Assembly: GCA_046328115.1 (NCBI GenBank)
Contig: JAXLXE010000001.1
Coordinates: forward strand, 2,356,001 to 2,420,000
Length of the DNA stretch: 64,000 nt
Source: JAXLXE01 sp046328115
Lineage (GTDB): Bacteria > Chloroflexota > UBA6077 > JACCZL01
Reading direction: 5' to 3'
The translations under genes and the position numbers were made by a program. The notes under the pieces are model-generated. The model was not told where the DNA came from and did no database searches. It saw only the letters and a program-made list of their open reading frames with translations. Each line of letters starts with the position of its first letter. Positions within the stretch are counted from its first letter, which is position 1. Of the stretch, positions 42,934-50,613 are shown piece after piece.

Positions 42934-43200
42934 GGGGCTATCGCCAGGACGACCGGGCGGCTGACGGGAAGGTCATCCGCGTTCGCGAGTGCAGGGTCCT
43001 CGCGGGCTCAGCGCGCGGCGGAGGGTTGGGGCTATCGCGATGGCGACCGGGCGGCTGACGGGAAGGTCATCCGCGTTCGCGAGTCCAGGGTCTGCGCGGG
43101 CTCAGCGCGCGGCGGAGGGTTGGGGCTATCGCGATGGCGACCGGGCGGCTGACTGGAAGGTGCTTCGCAGGCTCAGCACGCGAACTACTTTTCGGGGCTA
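42934..43200. repeat. 94-bp tandem repeat, two full copies and decayed partials
   Basis: The start motif GGGGCTATCGC occurs at 42934, 43028, 43122 and 43194. The first two intervals are exactly 94 bp and almost identical (through CCGGGCGGCTGACGGGAAGG and GCGGGCTCAGCGCGCGGCGG). The third copy is truncated to 72 bp and diverged, and only the start motif remains in the fourth. It lies upstream of the DUF433 gene and is open in several frames but not plausibly coding. Confidence 0.75.
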
Positions 43201-43285
43201 TCGCCACGGGCGCCTGGGTGCGGAACGCCATGGCGAGCCAGGGCGCCAGTGACGGCGGCGACGGTGGAGCCTCCGAGACGCTTGC

Positions 43286-43291
43286 TATACT
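43286..43291 (+). promoter_or_regulatory. Possible -10 element for the DUF433 gene
   Basis: TATACT about 75 nt upstream of ATG 43367, just after the tandem repeats. The -35 region is weak. Confidence 0.35.
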
Positions 43292-43366
43292 CGAAACGTC
43301 GGCGTTGCCTCTGTCTGCACAGGTGACCCTGCACTGGCGATCGGGGCGGAGAGCGAGCGCTTCTTG

Positions 43367-43609
43367 ATGATCGATTGGTCTGCCTGTCTGGCCGTGGAGC
43401 GTGATCCGCGGCGCGTGAGCGGTGCGTGGGTCTTTCGCGGAACACGCGTCCCCATCGCCGCATTGTTCGAGAATCTGGAAGACGGCGCGCAGGTCGACGA
43501 CTTTGTAGCCTGGTTCCCCGGAGTGACGATGGATCAGGTTCGGGCCGTTCTGGAGCACGCCGCCAAGAGCGCGGTCGCTCCCGCCCTTCGCGTCTCCGCG
43601 GTCCCTTAG
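43367..43609 (+). CDS. DUF433-family protein
   Basis: An 80-residue DUF433 protein: IDWSACLAVERDPRRVSGAWVFRGTRVPIAALFENLEDGAQVDDFVAWFPGVTMDQVRAVLEHA has the GxPxxxGTRVPV-type start, here SGAWVFRGTRVPI, and the final winged-helix FPGVTxxQVxAVLE. These small DNA-binding proteins are often antitoxins paired with a PIN/DUF5615 toxin, but no such gene follows. The start is the second of two overlapping codons TTG-ATG. A strong GC hairpin lies 28 nt past the stop. Confidence 0.82.
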   Translation: MIDWSACLAVERDPRRVSGAWVFRGTRVPIAALFENLEDGAQVDDFVAWFPGVTMDQVRAVLEHAAKSAVAPALRVSAVP

Positions 43610-43637
43610 GTCCGTTCGCTCCCTCCAGAAAACAGAA

Positions 43638-43663
43638 GGCCCGCGGGCGATTGCCCGCGGGCC
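43638..43663. terminator. Bidirectional terminator between DUF433 and the small peptide gene
   Basis: Perfect 11-bp stem GGCCCGCGGGC / GCCCGCGGGCC with loop GATT. An alternative outer pairing AGAAGGCC / GGCCTTCT (43634-43641 and 43669-43676) surrounds it. It lies between the stops of two convergent genes. Confidence 0.75.
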
Positions 43664-43684
43664 TCGAGGGCCTTCTGGCCGCGA

Positions 43685-43783
43685 TTACTCGGCGTACGCG
43701 CTGTCTTCGCCGCCCTCGCCGCTCTCCGTCTCCGGGGCTGGCACGCCTTCTTCTTCGCCTACTTCTGACTCGAACAGAAACAT
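43685..43783 (-). CDS. 32-residue acidic peptide with its own promoter and terminator
   Basis: A short gene with complete signals. Promoter TTTACA-N17-GATAAT (43860-43888), a leader of about 70 nt, ribosome site GAGGAG 6 nt before ATG 43783, 32 sense codons, TAA at 43685-43687, and a perfect hairpin at 43638-43663. The product begins MFLFESEVGEEEG and ends EDSAYAE. About a third of its residues are Glu or Asp and it has no Lys, Arg or Cys. The hydrophobic four-residue head and acidic body recall neither an antitoxin nor a known peptide precursor; a leader peptide, RiPP precursor or protein-inhibitor mimic are all open. No processing enzyme is adjacent. Confidence 0.65.
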   Translation of the reverse strand: MFLFESEVGEEEGVPAPETESGEGGEDSAYAE

Positions 43784-43859
43784 GGTTCGCTCCTCAAGCT
43801 CTGGTGGCCCACCGCGGTTGGGACGATTCGCTTCGCCGGCCTGCTGGGCCGTCGAGCGC

Positions 43860-43888
43860 ATTATCCCGTGGTGGTGCGCTCCTGTAAA
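43860..43888 (-). promoter_or_regulatory. Strong sigma70-type promoter of the small peptide gene
   Basis: Minus strand: -35 TTTACA (43883-43888), 17-nt spacer, -10 GATAAT (43860-43865). Each hexamer has a single mismatch to consensus, which makes it one of the best promoters in the window. Confidence 0.7.
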
Positions 43889-43917
43889 GGTTTACGCTCA
43901 GGGCAGCCGGACTGGAT

Positions 43918-45108
43918 CTATGCCCCGAGCAGACGATTCAGGATCGCGATGTATCCGCGTGTGCCGGCGAGAAGCTGAGCGACCTCGATCCGCTCGTTGG
44001 GCTGGTGGCAGAGCTTGTCGTCGCCGGGGCCAAAGATGATCGTGGGGATGCCTAGCTGCGCGAAGATGCCGCCGTCCGTGTAGTAGCTGGCGCCGCGCAC
44101 GGCGGGGGTGGTGCCGCGGACGCCGGACACCGCTGCCACGGCGGTGGTCACCAGGGGATGGTCAACGGCCGTCTCGATGGGGGGCACGTCGTTGATGGGC
44201 TCCACCTCCACGGCCAGGCCGGGCACCGTGGAGACGAGCTCCGCGGCCAGGTCGCGGACCTCGGACAGGATCTGGGGGTGGCTCTGGCCGGGCACGGAGC
44301 GCAGATCCACCGTGGCCACGCAGTAGTCCGGCACCACGTTGGTTTTGATGCCGCCGCGGATGGTGCCGACGTTCACCGTGGGCGGGGCGAGCAGCGCGTG
44401 CGGGGTGTGGGCGTACTCCTTGCCTACGATCCAGCGGAGGAGCTCGGCCAGATGGAGGATGGCGTTGACGCCCAGGTGCGGCATGGAGCCGTGGGCGGTC
44501 TTGCCGTACGCCTTGATCTCTAGCCAGAGCGCGCCGCGGTGGGCGGGCACCACGTCCAGCAGGGTGGGCTCGCCGATGATGATCCCCTGGGCGCCGGCCA
44601 GCGCGCCCGACTTGACCAGGTGATGGGCGCCCAGGCAGTCGGCCTCCTCGCCGACGGTGCAGGCGAGGAGCACGTCGCCGCGGGGCCGCCAGCCGCGGCT
44701 CCGGAGCGCACCCATGGCCGCCAGCATCGCGGCCAGGCCGCCCTTCATATCGACGGCGCCGCGACCCCAGACTTCTGGCCCGGCCGGTCCGTCTACCAGG
44801 TCGGCGGACAGCGGATCGTGCTCCCAGCTCAGCTCGCCGGGCGGCACGGTGTCGGTGTGGCCGGAGAGCACCAGCGGAGCGGCCTGTCCCGTGCCCGGCA
44901 GGCGGACGAACAGATTGGGTCGGCCATCCGCCACGGGCACAAGCTGGGTGTCCAGGCCCCACGCCTCGGCGCGGGCGCGGAGCACTTCCACCACGCCGGC
45001 CTCGTTGCCCGGCGGGTTGATGCTGTTTGCGCGGATGAGGTCGCGCAGCAGCGCTACGGCGTCGCGCTCTTCCGTGTCGCTCAGTCGGTTGTCTATGGCC
45101 GCGCTCAT
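43918..45108 (-). CDS. M20-family metallopeptidase (ArgE/DapE-like)
   Basis: A 396-residue zinc-dependent amidohydrolase/peptidase: metal ligands in LVLSGHTDTVPPG (His, Asp), GRGAVDMKGGLAAML (Asp), TVGEEADCLGAHHL (catalytic Glu-Glu), and IIGEPT, with a dimerisation domain beginning GKTAHGSMPHLGVNAI. The C-terminal His is in DDKLCHQPNERIEV. Substrates of the group include N-acetylornithine, succinyl-diaminopimelate and other N-acyl amino acids; I cannot choose. The frame is open to 45237, but MSAAIDNRLSDTEE at 45108 is the natural start. It is divergent from a 2-hydroxyacid dehydrogenase. Confidence 0.88.
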   Translation of the reverse strand: MSAAIDNRLSDTEERDAVALLRDLIRANSINPPGNEAGVVEVLRARAEAWGLDTQLVPVADGRPNLFVRLPGTGQAAPLVLSGHTDTVPPGELSWEHDPLSADLVDGPAGPEVWGRGAVDMKGGLAAMLAAMGALRSRGWRPRGDVLLACTVGEEADCLGAHHLVKSGALAGAQGIIIGEPTLLDVVPAHRGALWLEIKAYGKTAHGSMPHLGVNAILHLAELLRWIVGKEYAHTPHALLAPPTVNVGTIRGGIKTNVVPDYCVATVDLRSVPGQSHPQILSEVRDLAAELVSTVPGLAVEVEPINDVPPIETAVDHPLVTTAVAAVSGVRGTTPAVRGASYYTDGGIFAQLGIPTIIFGPGDDKLCHQPNERIEVAQLLAGTRGYIAILNRLLGA

Positions 45109-45187
45109 CGCGGGCTGAGGATAGCCTAAGATGCTCCCGCCGAGCTTTCGCCAGGCCTGCCCTGACACACACCAGCCGGAGGCACCG

Positions 45188-46168
45188 ATGCCAAACGTCC
45201 TGATCGCCTGCGCCGTCTTCACCACCCGCGACGACACGCCGCTTCACACGATCCAGGAGGCCGGCTGGACCGTCTCCTGGGCGCCGGAGGGCGGCCTCAC
45301 GACCGAGGACGGCCTGATCGACGCGCTCCAGGAGCAGGACGCGGTGATCGCCGGCGGCGAGCCGTACACGCGCTACGTGATGGAGAACGCGCCGCAGCTC
45401 AAGCACATCGCGCGCTGGGGCGTGGGGTTCGATCGAGTGGACCTGGTGGCGGCCACGGACCTGGGCGTTATCGCCACCACGACTCAGGGCGGCAACGACT
45501 GGGGCGTGGCGGACCACGCGATGGCGCTGATCCTCGGGCTGGCGCACCGCCTGGTGTCCAACGACGACGAGGTCCGCGCGGGCACGTGGGGTCGACCGGT
45601 GGGCGATGACGTGTGGGGCGCGACGATCGGCATCGTGGGGCTGGGCCGGATCGGGCGCGGCGTGGCGCTGCGGGCGAAGGGCTTCAACATGAAGGTCCTG
45701 GCCTGCGAACCGTACCCGGACCAGGCGTTCGTGGCCCAGCACGGGATCGAGCTGGTCTCGCTGCCGGAGCTGATGAGTCGGGCGGACTACATCACGCTCC
45801 ACTCACCGGGGAGCGCGGAGAACAAGCATCTGATCGGCAAGGACGAGATCGCGCGGATGAAGCCGACGGCGTACATCGTGAACACCGCGCGGGGGACCCT
45901 GATTGACGAGGATGCGCTGTACCCGGCGCTGGTGGAGCGTCGTATCGCGGGGGCTGGGCTGGACGTGCGCGAACTGGAGCCGGCCCGAGACACGCGGTTC
46001 AATGGGCTGGACAACGTGATCCTGACGTCGCACATCGCGGGGGTGACGCACGGCACGGTGGTCTCCATGGCGGGGATGACGGTGAAGAGCATCCTGCAGT
46101 CGTGGCGGGGTGAGAAGCCGCATGGGTTCTTGAACCCGGAGGTGTGGGAGCGGCGACGGGGGTGGTAG
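45188..46168 (+). CDS. Phosphoglycerate dehydrogenase-like 2-hydroxyacid dehydrogenase
   Basis: A 326-residue NAD-dependent enzyme. N-terminal substrate half has AGGEPYTRYVMENAPQLKHIARWGVGFDRVDL. The Rossmann loop GIVGLGRIGRGVALRAKGF is canonical. Catalytic Arg in VNTARGTLIDEDALYPAL, Glu in LDVRELEP and His in TSHIAGVTHG are present. It has no C-terminal ACT domain, so it is a short SerA-like or hydroxyacid dehydrogenase. ATG 45188 has GGAGG 6 nt upstream. It shares a 79-bp divergent control region with the M20 peptidase. It is the third family member in the window. Confidence 0.92.
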   Translation: MPNVLIACAVFTTRDDTPLHTIQEAGWTVSWAPEGGLTTEDGLIDALQEQDAVIAGGEPYTRYVMENAPQLKHIARWGVGFDRVDLVAATDLGVIATTTQGGNDWGVADHAMALILGLAHRLVSNDDEVRAGTWGRPVGDDVWGATIGIVGLGRIGRGVALRAKGFNMKVLACEPYPDQAFVAQHGIELVSLPELMSRADYITLHSPGSAENKHLIGKDEIARMKPTAYIVNTARGTLIDEDALYPALVERRIAGAGLDVRELEPARDTRFNGLDNVILTSHIAGVTHGTVVSMAGMTVKSILQSWRGEKPHGFLNPEVWERRRGW

Positions 46169-46313
46169 GCGGGCTGACGGTGGTGCCGGCGTGGTTTCGG
46201 ATGGGCGCTCTTGTGGTGGGGGGCCAGCGGGACGCTGGCGGTCCCAGGCGACGGGCTTCGGCGGGCGGCCGCGGGTGTGGCTAGATCCCTCCGTCGTCGG
46301 GATGACGGGGCGG

Positions 46314-47516
46314 CTAGCGGAGGAGGAGGTCGGCTTCGCGGCTGAGGTCTTTGCTGATGTTCTTCTGGTGGGCTTCCAGGGTTCCGCCGCCTATCTCCAG
46401 CAGCTTGGCGTCGCGCCAGAGCCGCTCCACCGGGTAGTCGCCCACGTAGCCGTAGCCGCCCAGGGTCTGGATGGCGCGATCGGCCACGTTCTTGGCCATG
46501 GTAGAGGCGAGCAGCTTCACGCCGTCTGAGTCCACGCGATGCCCGGGGTGTCTCAAGTCCATCCGCCGGGCGACGTCGTAGACGTAGCTCCGGGCGGCCC
46601 GCCACTCGGCGTAGGATTCGGCGATGTGGCGCTGGATCTGGCCGAAGTCGCGGATGGCGTGGCCGAAAGCCATCCGGCTATCCGCGTAGCGCACCATCTC
46701 GCGCAGGCAGCGGAGGGCGATCCCCAGCGACATGGCGGCCAGCGTGAGGCGCTCTAGCTCCAGGTTGCGCATCATGTGGATGACGCTCTCGCCTTCCTGG
46801 CCCACCAGATTCTCCGCCAGCACCTGGCAGTCGTCGAAGACGAGCTCCGCGGTGGGTGAGGCGCGGCAGCCCAGCTTGTCCTTGATCCTCTGGCCCACCC
46901 GGAAGCCCGGCGAGGTGCCCTCCACCAGGAACGTGGAGATGGCTCGGCCGCCGGTCCGCGCGTAGATCAGGAAGATGTCACCGGGCGTGGTGTCGTCCAG
47001 CGCGCCGTTGGTGATCCACATCTTGCGGCCGTTGATGAGGTATCTGTCGCCCTGGCGCAGGGCGTGGGTGCGCATGGCCAGCACGTCCGTGCCGCCCTCC
47101 GGCTCGGACATGCCCATGCCACCCACCCACTCGCCGCTCAGCACGCGCGGCAGGTAGCGGGCGTGCTGTTCCGCCGAGCCGTTGTGGAAGAAGTTGTTGA
47201 CGAAGAGGATGGAGTGGGCCAGGTAGGTCAGGCAGAAGCCGGGGTCGGCGGTGGAGAGCTCCTCGTGGACGATCACGGCGGCCACGGGGTCCATGCCGGC
47301 CCCGCCGCTCTCGGCCGGGACCGTCACGCCCAGCAGGCCCAGATCGCCGCAGGCGTTGAAGAGCGCGCGGTTGAACCGCTCCTCGCGATCGTGTTGCCGC
47401 GCCTGCGGCTCCACCTGGTCCCGCACGAAGTCGCGCAGCGTCCGCCGCAGCAGCGCGTGCTCGGCCGTGGGGTTGAAGAGATCCGCCGCCAACTGGTCAC
47501 GCGTTTCGTCGAGCAT
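46314..47516 (-). CDS. Acyl-CoA dehydrogenase (isovaleryl/short-branched-chain type)
   Basis: A 400-residue FAD enzyme of fatty-acid or branched-chain amino-acid oxidation. Landmarks: LLGVTVPAESGGAGMDPVAAVIVHEELS, MGMSEPEGGTDVLAMRT, the flavin-binding KMWITNG, FDDCQVLAENLVGQEG, then MRNLELERLTLAAMSLGIA (the Glu in LERL is where isovaleryl-CoA dehydrogenase has its catalytic base), FGHAIRDFGQIQRHIAE, QTLGGYGYVGDYPVERLWRDAKLLEIGGGT. Start: ATG 47516 with TATGAT 7 nt upstream and no ribosome site (leaderless type), rather than the ATG at 47528. Confidence 0.93.
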   Translation of the reverse strand: MLDETRDQLAADLFNPTAEHALLRRTLRDFVRDQVEPQARQHDREERFNRALFNACGDLGLLGVTVPAESGGAGMDPVAAVIVHEELSTADPGFCLTYLAHSILFVNNFFHNGSAEQHARYLPRVLSGEWVGGMGMSEPEGGTDVLAMRTHALRQGDRYLINGRKMWITNGALDDTTPGDIFLIYARTGGRAISTFLVEGTSPGFRVGQRIKDKLGCRASPTAELVFDDCQVLAENLVGQEGESVIHMMRNLELERLTLAAMSLGIALRCLREMVRYADSRMAFGHAIRDFGQIQRHIAESYAEWRAARSYVYDVARRMDLRHPGHRVDSDGVKLLASTMAKNVADRAIQTLGGYGYVGDYPVERLWRDAKLLEIGGGTLEAHQKNISKDLSREADLLLR

Positions 47517-47523
47517 GGACAGG

Positions 47524-47568
47524 ATCATATTTCTGGTTAGTGCAATGCGACAACGAACGCGCTAGAAT
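47524..47568. promoter_or_regulatory. Divergent leaderless promoters
   Basis: Minus strand: TATGAT at 47524-47529, 7 nt before ATG 47516, with a TTGTCG -35 candidate 18 nt further up. Plus strand: TAGAAT at 47563-47568, 5 nt before ATG 47574. Both genes lack ribosome sites. Confidence 0.5.
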
Positions 47569-47573
47569 GGCGC

Positions 47574-47813
47574 ATGCGCGGAAACGGAAGCGCCGATCCT
47601 GAGGCGCCCTGGATCGCCCTGTTCTGCACGGGCATTCTGCTCACCTCGCTGGCCGCCGTCGTCTGCGTGGGCGTGCTCGCGTTCTACCACGCCAGCCTCG
47701 AGTCCGTGCAGTCCGTCATCGCCTGCTTCGCGGCGGGCGCGGTCTGCATGATCCTGGCCGCCGCGCGGCTAGAGGCGCTGGCCATCAGCCGCGCCGCCGA
47801 CCGCCGCCGCTAG
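47574..47813 (+). CDS. Small two-helix membrane protein
   Basis: A 79-residue protein with two hydrophobic segments (WIALFCTGILLTSLAAVVCVGVLAFY and VIACFAAGAVCMILAAARL) and a basic C terminus (RAADRRR), giving a hairpin in the cytoplasmic membrane with both ends probably inside. It contains four Cys in or near the membrane. No family recognised. It starts 6 nt after a TAGAAT -10, so the mRNA is probably leaderless. Its last four bases overlap the stop of the convergent CoA-transferase gene. Confidence 0.65.
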   Translation: MRGNGSADPEAPWIALFCTGILLTSLAAVVCVGVLAFYHASLESVQSVIACFAAGAVCMILAAARLEALAISRAADRRR

Positions 47814-49021
47814 ATCACCCCGGCGGCGCAGAGCCGGGCGTACTCTTCGGCGCCCACCAGCCCGCCCCAGACGACTTCGTTGTGCTCGCCCAGGATCGGG
47901 CCGCCCCGCGCCACCCGGCCGGGGGTCTCGCTGAGCTTGGGCACCACACCCTGCATGCGCACGGTCTCGCCGCCCAGCCCTGGCTCCGGCAGGCCGATCA
48001 CCATCTCGCGGGCGGCGAAGTGCGGATCGCCCGAGATGTCCGCCGCGGTGTAGATCCGCCCGGCCGGGACGCCGGCCGCATCGAGCAATTGGAGCACCTG
48101 GTCGGTCGGCCGCTGGCTGGTCCACTCGGCGATGGCCACGTCTAGCTCCGTCTGGCCATCGCCACGTCCCTTGAACGTGGAGAAGGGCGCGCCGGGCTCG
48201 ATCCACTGGGGGTGGCCGATGGCCACCGCCAGCCGACGGAACACGGTGTCCTGGTTGGCGCCCATCACCACCCAGTCTCCATCCGACGTGGGGTAGACAT
48301 TCGACGGGGCGAGGCGGGGCAGGATGGAGCCGGTGGGCTGGCGGACCTCGCCCAGCTTCTCATACTCCGGCAGGATGGACTCCATGTACGCCCACATGGC
48401 CTCATAGATGCCCACGTCCACCACCTGGCCGCGGCCGGAGCCGCCGGGCCGATCGCGGTGGAAGAGCGCCAACAGCGCGCCGGTAAAGCCGTGGGTGGCG
48501 GCCAGCGAATCACCTATGGAGATGCCCACGCGGACCGGCGGGCGGCCCGGCTCGCCAGACAGGTAGCGGAAGCCGCTCAGGGCCTCGCCGATGGCGCCGA
48601 AGCCGGCCTTCTCGCGGTACGGCCCGGTCTGCCCGTAGCCGGTCACACGCACCATGACCAGCCTCGGGTTCAGGGCGTGGAGGTCCTCCCAGCCCAGGCC
48701 CCAGCGCTCCAGGGTACCCGGGCGGAAGTTCTCCACGAACACGTCTGCAGTGGCGAGCAGACGCCTGAGTAGTTCCTGGCCCTCGGCGCGACGCAGGTCC
48801 AGCGTAACGGACTGCTTCTCCCGCGCCATCAGCGGCCAGTACAGTCCCAGCCCCTTGTACATGCCGCCCCAGCGGCGCATCACGTCGCCCTCGCCGGGCG
48901 CCTCCACCTTGATTACTTCGGCGCCGTGGTCCGCCAGGAGGTGGCCGCAGAACGGGCCGGCGATCATCTGGCCGGCCTCCACCACGCGGATGCCGTGGAG
49001 CGACCCGCGCGACTCGGTCAC
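47810..49021 (-). CDS. CaiB/BaiF (class III) CoA-transferase
   Basis: A 403-residue family III CoA-transferase: LHGIRVVEAGQMIAGPFCGHLLADHGAEVIKVEAPGEGD at the N terminus, ENFRPGTLERWGL, MVRVTGYGQTGPYREKAGFGAIGEALSG, and the catalytic Asp region VGISIGDSLAATHGFTGALLAL. It moves CoA between carboxylic acids in the cytoplasm, for example in carnitine, oxalate or aromatic acid degradation; substrate not readable. Its GTG start overlaps the stop of clpS (GTGA at 49018-49021), so the two are translationally coupled, an unusual pairing. The acyl-CoA dehydrogenase nearby may share the pathway. Confidence 0.92.
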   Translation of the reverse strand: MTESRGSLHGIRVVEAGQMIAGPFCGHLLADHGAEVIKVEAPGEGDVMRRWGGMYKGLGLYWPLMAREKQSVTLDLRRAEGQELLRRLLATADVFVENFRPGTLERWGLGWEDLHALNPRLVMVRVTGYGQTGPYREKAGFGAIGEALSGFRYLSGEPGRPPVRVGISIGDSLAATHGFTGALLALFHRDRPGGSGRGQVVDVGIYEAMWAYMESILPEYEKLGEVRQPTGSILPRLAPSNVYPTSDGDWVVMGANQDTVFRRLAVAIGHPQWIEPGAPFSTFKGRGDGQTELDVAIAEWTSQRPTDQVLQLLDAAGVPAGRIYTAADISGDPHFAAREMVIGLPEPGLGGETVRMQGVVPKLSETPGRVARGGPILGEHNEVVWGGLVGAEEYARLCAAGVI

Positions 49022-49344
49022 GCGGCCTCCACGGTGGCGGTGAGCCCGCAGCTTATCAGCCTGTCTCGGTACAGCTCAGCGTGCTCCAGCGGGCACACGA
49101 TCACCACCGCCTTACCGGTCTCGTGCGCCTCCATCATGATCTTGAAGGCCTTGCGGAGCCCCAGACCGGGCACGGAACGCGTGAGCGAGCGCACCACGTG
49201 GTCCATGGAGTTGTGGTCGTCGTTGTGCAGGATCACCTTGTAGGGGTCCAGGGCACGCGGCTTTGAGCGCTGCTCCTGCTCTTCATCCTCGCGGGGCAGC
49301 GTGGCCGGCAGGGTGGGCGCGGGCGCGGCTGTCTCCGTCGGCAT
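49018..49344 (-). CDS. clpS: ATP-dependent Clp protease adaptor ClpS
   Basis: A 108-residue N-end-rule adaptor. After a variable, acidic/proline-rich tail, the core begins at DPYKVILHNDDHNSMDHVVRSL, where NDD and the following Met/His form the N-degron pocket, and continues with KAFKIMMEAHETGKAVVIVCPLEHAELYRDRL. It hands substrates with N-terminal Leu/Phe/Tyr/Trp to ClpAP or ClpCP. No clpA gene is adjacent. Its stop overlaps the start of the CoA-transferase gene by four bases. Confidence 0.94.
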   Translation of the reverse strand: MPTETAAPAPTLPATLPREDEEQEQRSKPRALDPYKVILHNDDHNSMDHVVRSLTRSVPGLGLRKAFKIMMEAHETGKAVVIVCPLEHAELYRDRLISCGLTATVEAA

Positions 49345-49367
49345 GAAGAGATTCTACCGAGCGTGTG

Positions 49368-50528
49368 TCAGCCCGTGGCCGTAGCCCAGCGGTGCAGGAA
49401 CAGTGCCAGCACCTGGGCGCGCTCCGGCAGACTGTCCAGGACGGCAAACTCGTGCTCCGTGTGGGCGCCGTCGCCGCGGATCCCCATGCCATCGATGGTG
49501 GGGCAGAACTGGCCGGTGTGGTTGCCGTCTGACCCACCGCCGCTCACGATCTCGCGCGCCTGGAAGCCCACCGTGTCCGCAGCCTTGCGGACGATCTCGA
49601 AGAGCGCGGCGTTGCCCTCGCCCCGCATGAGCGGCGGGAAGTGGGGATCGCCCCAGAACTCGGTGGTGGTGTCTGGCACGAACGAGCGCGCGGCGATCTG
49701 GCGCATGCTCTCGATGGCGCCTTCCATCTCCTCCAGGTCCAGCGCCCGCAGGTCTATCTCCGCGTACGCCTCTGGGCAGATGATATTGGAGCGCTCGCCG
49801 CCGCGGATCACGCCCACGTTGACGGTGGTGCCGGTCTCGAAGTTGGTCATGGCATGGAGCGCCACGATCTTGTGGGCCAGCTCTAGCGTGGCGCTGCGGC
49901 CGCGCTCCGGCTGGCCGCCGGCGTGGGCCGCCCGACCTGTGACCTTCATATAGAACTTACCGGCGCCCTTGCGGACGAAGGTGTACTCACCGCCCGGCCG
50001 GGCCGGCTCCAGGATGCACACGGCCTGCGACTGGCGCGCGATCTCGTCGATCGGCCCGGAGGAGGTGGGCGAGAGCACCTCCTCGTCGCTGTTGAGGAAC
50101 ACGGAGAGGCCGGTGCTTTCCCAGGCCGGCGAGCGCGCTTCGCGTAGCGCGGCCAGCGCCGTGAGCATGATGACGAGGCCGCCCTTCATGTCGTACACGC
50201 CTGGGCCGAAGCAGCGGCCGTCCTCTACGCGCCAGGGCCGCTCGCGGAGGGTCCCGCTGCCAAACACCGTGTCAAAGTGGCCCACCAGCAGCAGTCGCTT
50301 ACCGGGCAGGTCTCGTCGGCCGATGACATGGTCACCGTACTTCTCCTGGCGGAGCAGCGAGGTCTCGAAGTCCAGGTCTGATAGCCGCTCCCGCAGGTGG
50401 GCACCAAGCTGGTCCACGTCGCTCTTGTCGTAGGTGCCGGACTCGCGCTCCACGAAGCCCTGGAGCATGGAGGTCATCTCGTCCTGCCGGCCGCCGATGT
50501 ATTCGAGAATGGACGTTTCGATGCTCAC
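49368..50528 (-). CDS. M20-family metallopeptidase (glutamate carboxypeptidase/CPG2-like)
   Basis: A 386-residue zinc peptidase with the CPG2-like pattern: LLLVGHFDTVFGSGTL (His, Asp), GPGVYDMKGGLVIMLTAL (bridging Asp), VFLNSDEEVLSPTS (catalytic Glu pair), CILEPARPGGEYTFVRKGAGKF, a dimerisation domain beginning GRAAHAGGQPERGRSA, and IRGDGAHTEHEFAVL (C-terminal His). CPG2 removes glutamate from folates and peptides; the real substrate here is unknown. The GTG start gives MSIETSILEYIGGRQDEM. It is the first M20-type gene upstream of clpS, separated by 23 nt. Confidence 0.9.
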   Translation of the reverse strand: MSIETSILEYIGGRQDEMTSMLQGFVERESGTYDKSDVDQLGAHLRERLSDLDFETSLLRQEKYGDHVIGRRDLPGKRLLLVGHFDTVFGSGTLRERPWRVEDGRCFGPGVYDMKGGLVIMLTALAALREARSPAWESTGLSVFLNSDEEVLSPTSSGPIDEIARQSQAVCILEPARPGGEYTFVRKGAGKFYMKVTGRAAHAGGQPERGRSATLELAHKIVALHAMTNFETGTTVNVGVIRGGERSNIICPEAYAEIDLRALDLEEMEGAIESMRQIAARSFVPDTTTEFWGDPHFPPLMRGEGNAALFEIVRKAADTVGFQAREIVSGGGSDGNHTGQFCPTIDGMGIRGDGAHTEHEFAVLDSLPERAQVLALFLHRWATATG

Positions 50529-50613
50529 GCGGGGGCCTCCGGACCGTCAAACGTGGACGCCATGATAACCGGCGATCCCGGCCGGATCACGCGGTCTGGC
50601 CAGAGCGCCGAGG

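Noticed and set aside
42934..43200. CRISPR array or IS end repeats
   Set aside because: 94-bp head-to-tail copies without spacers, with no transposase or cas genes nearby.
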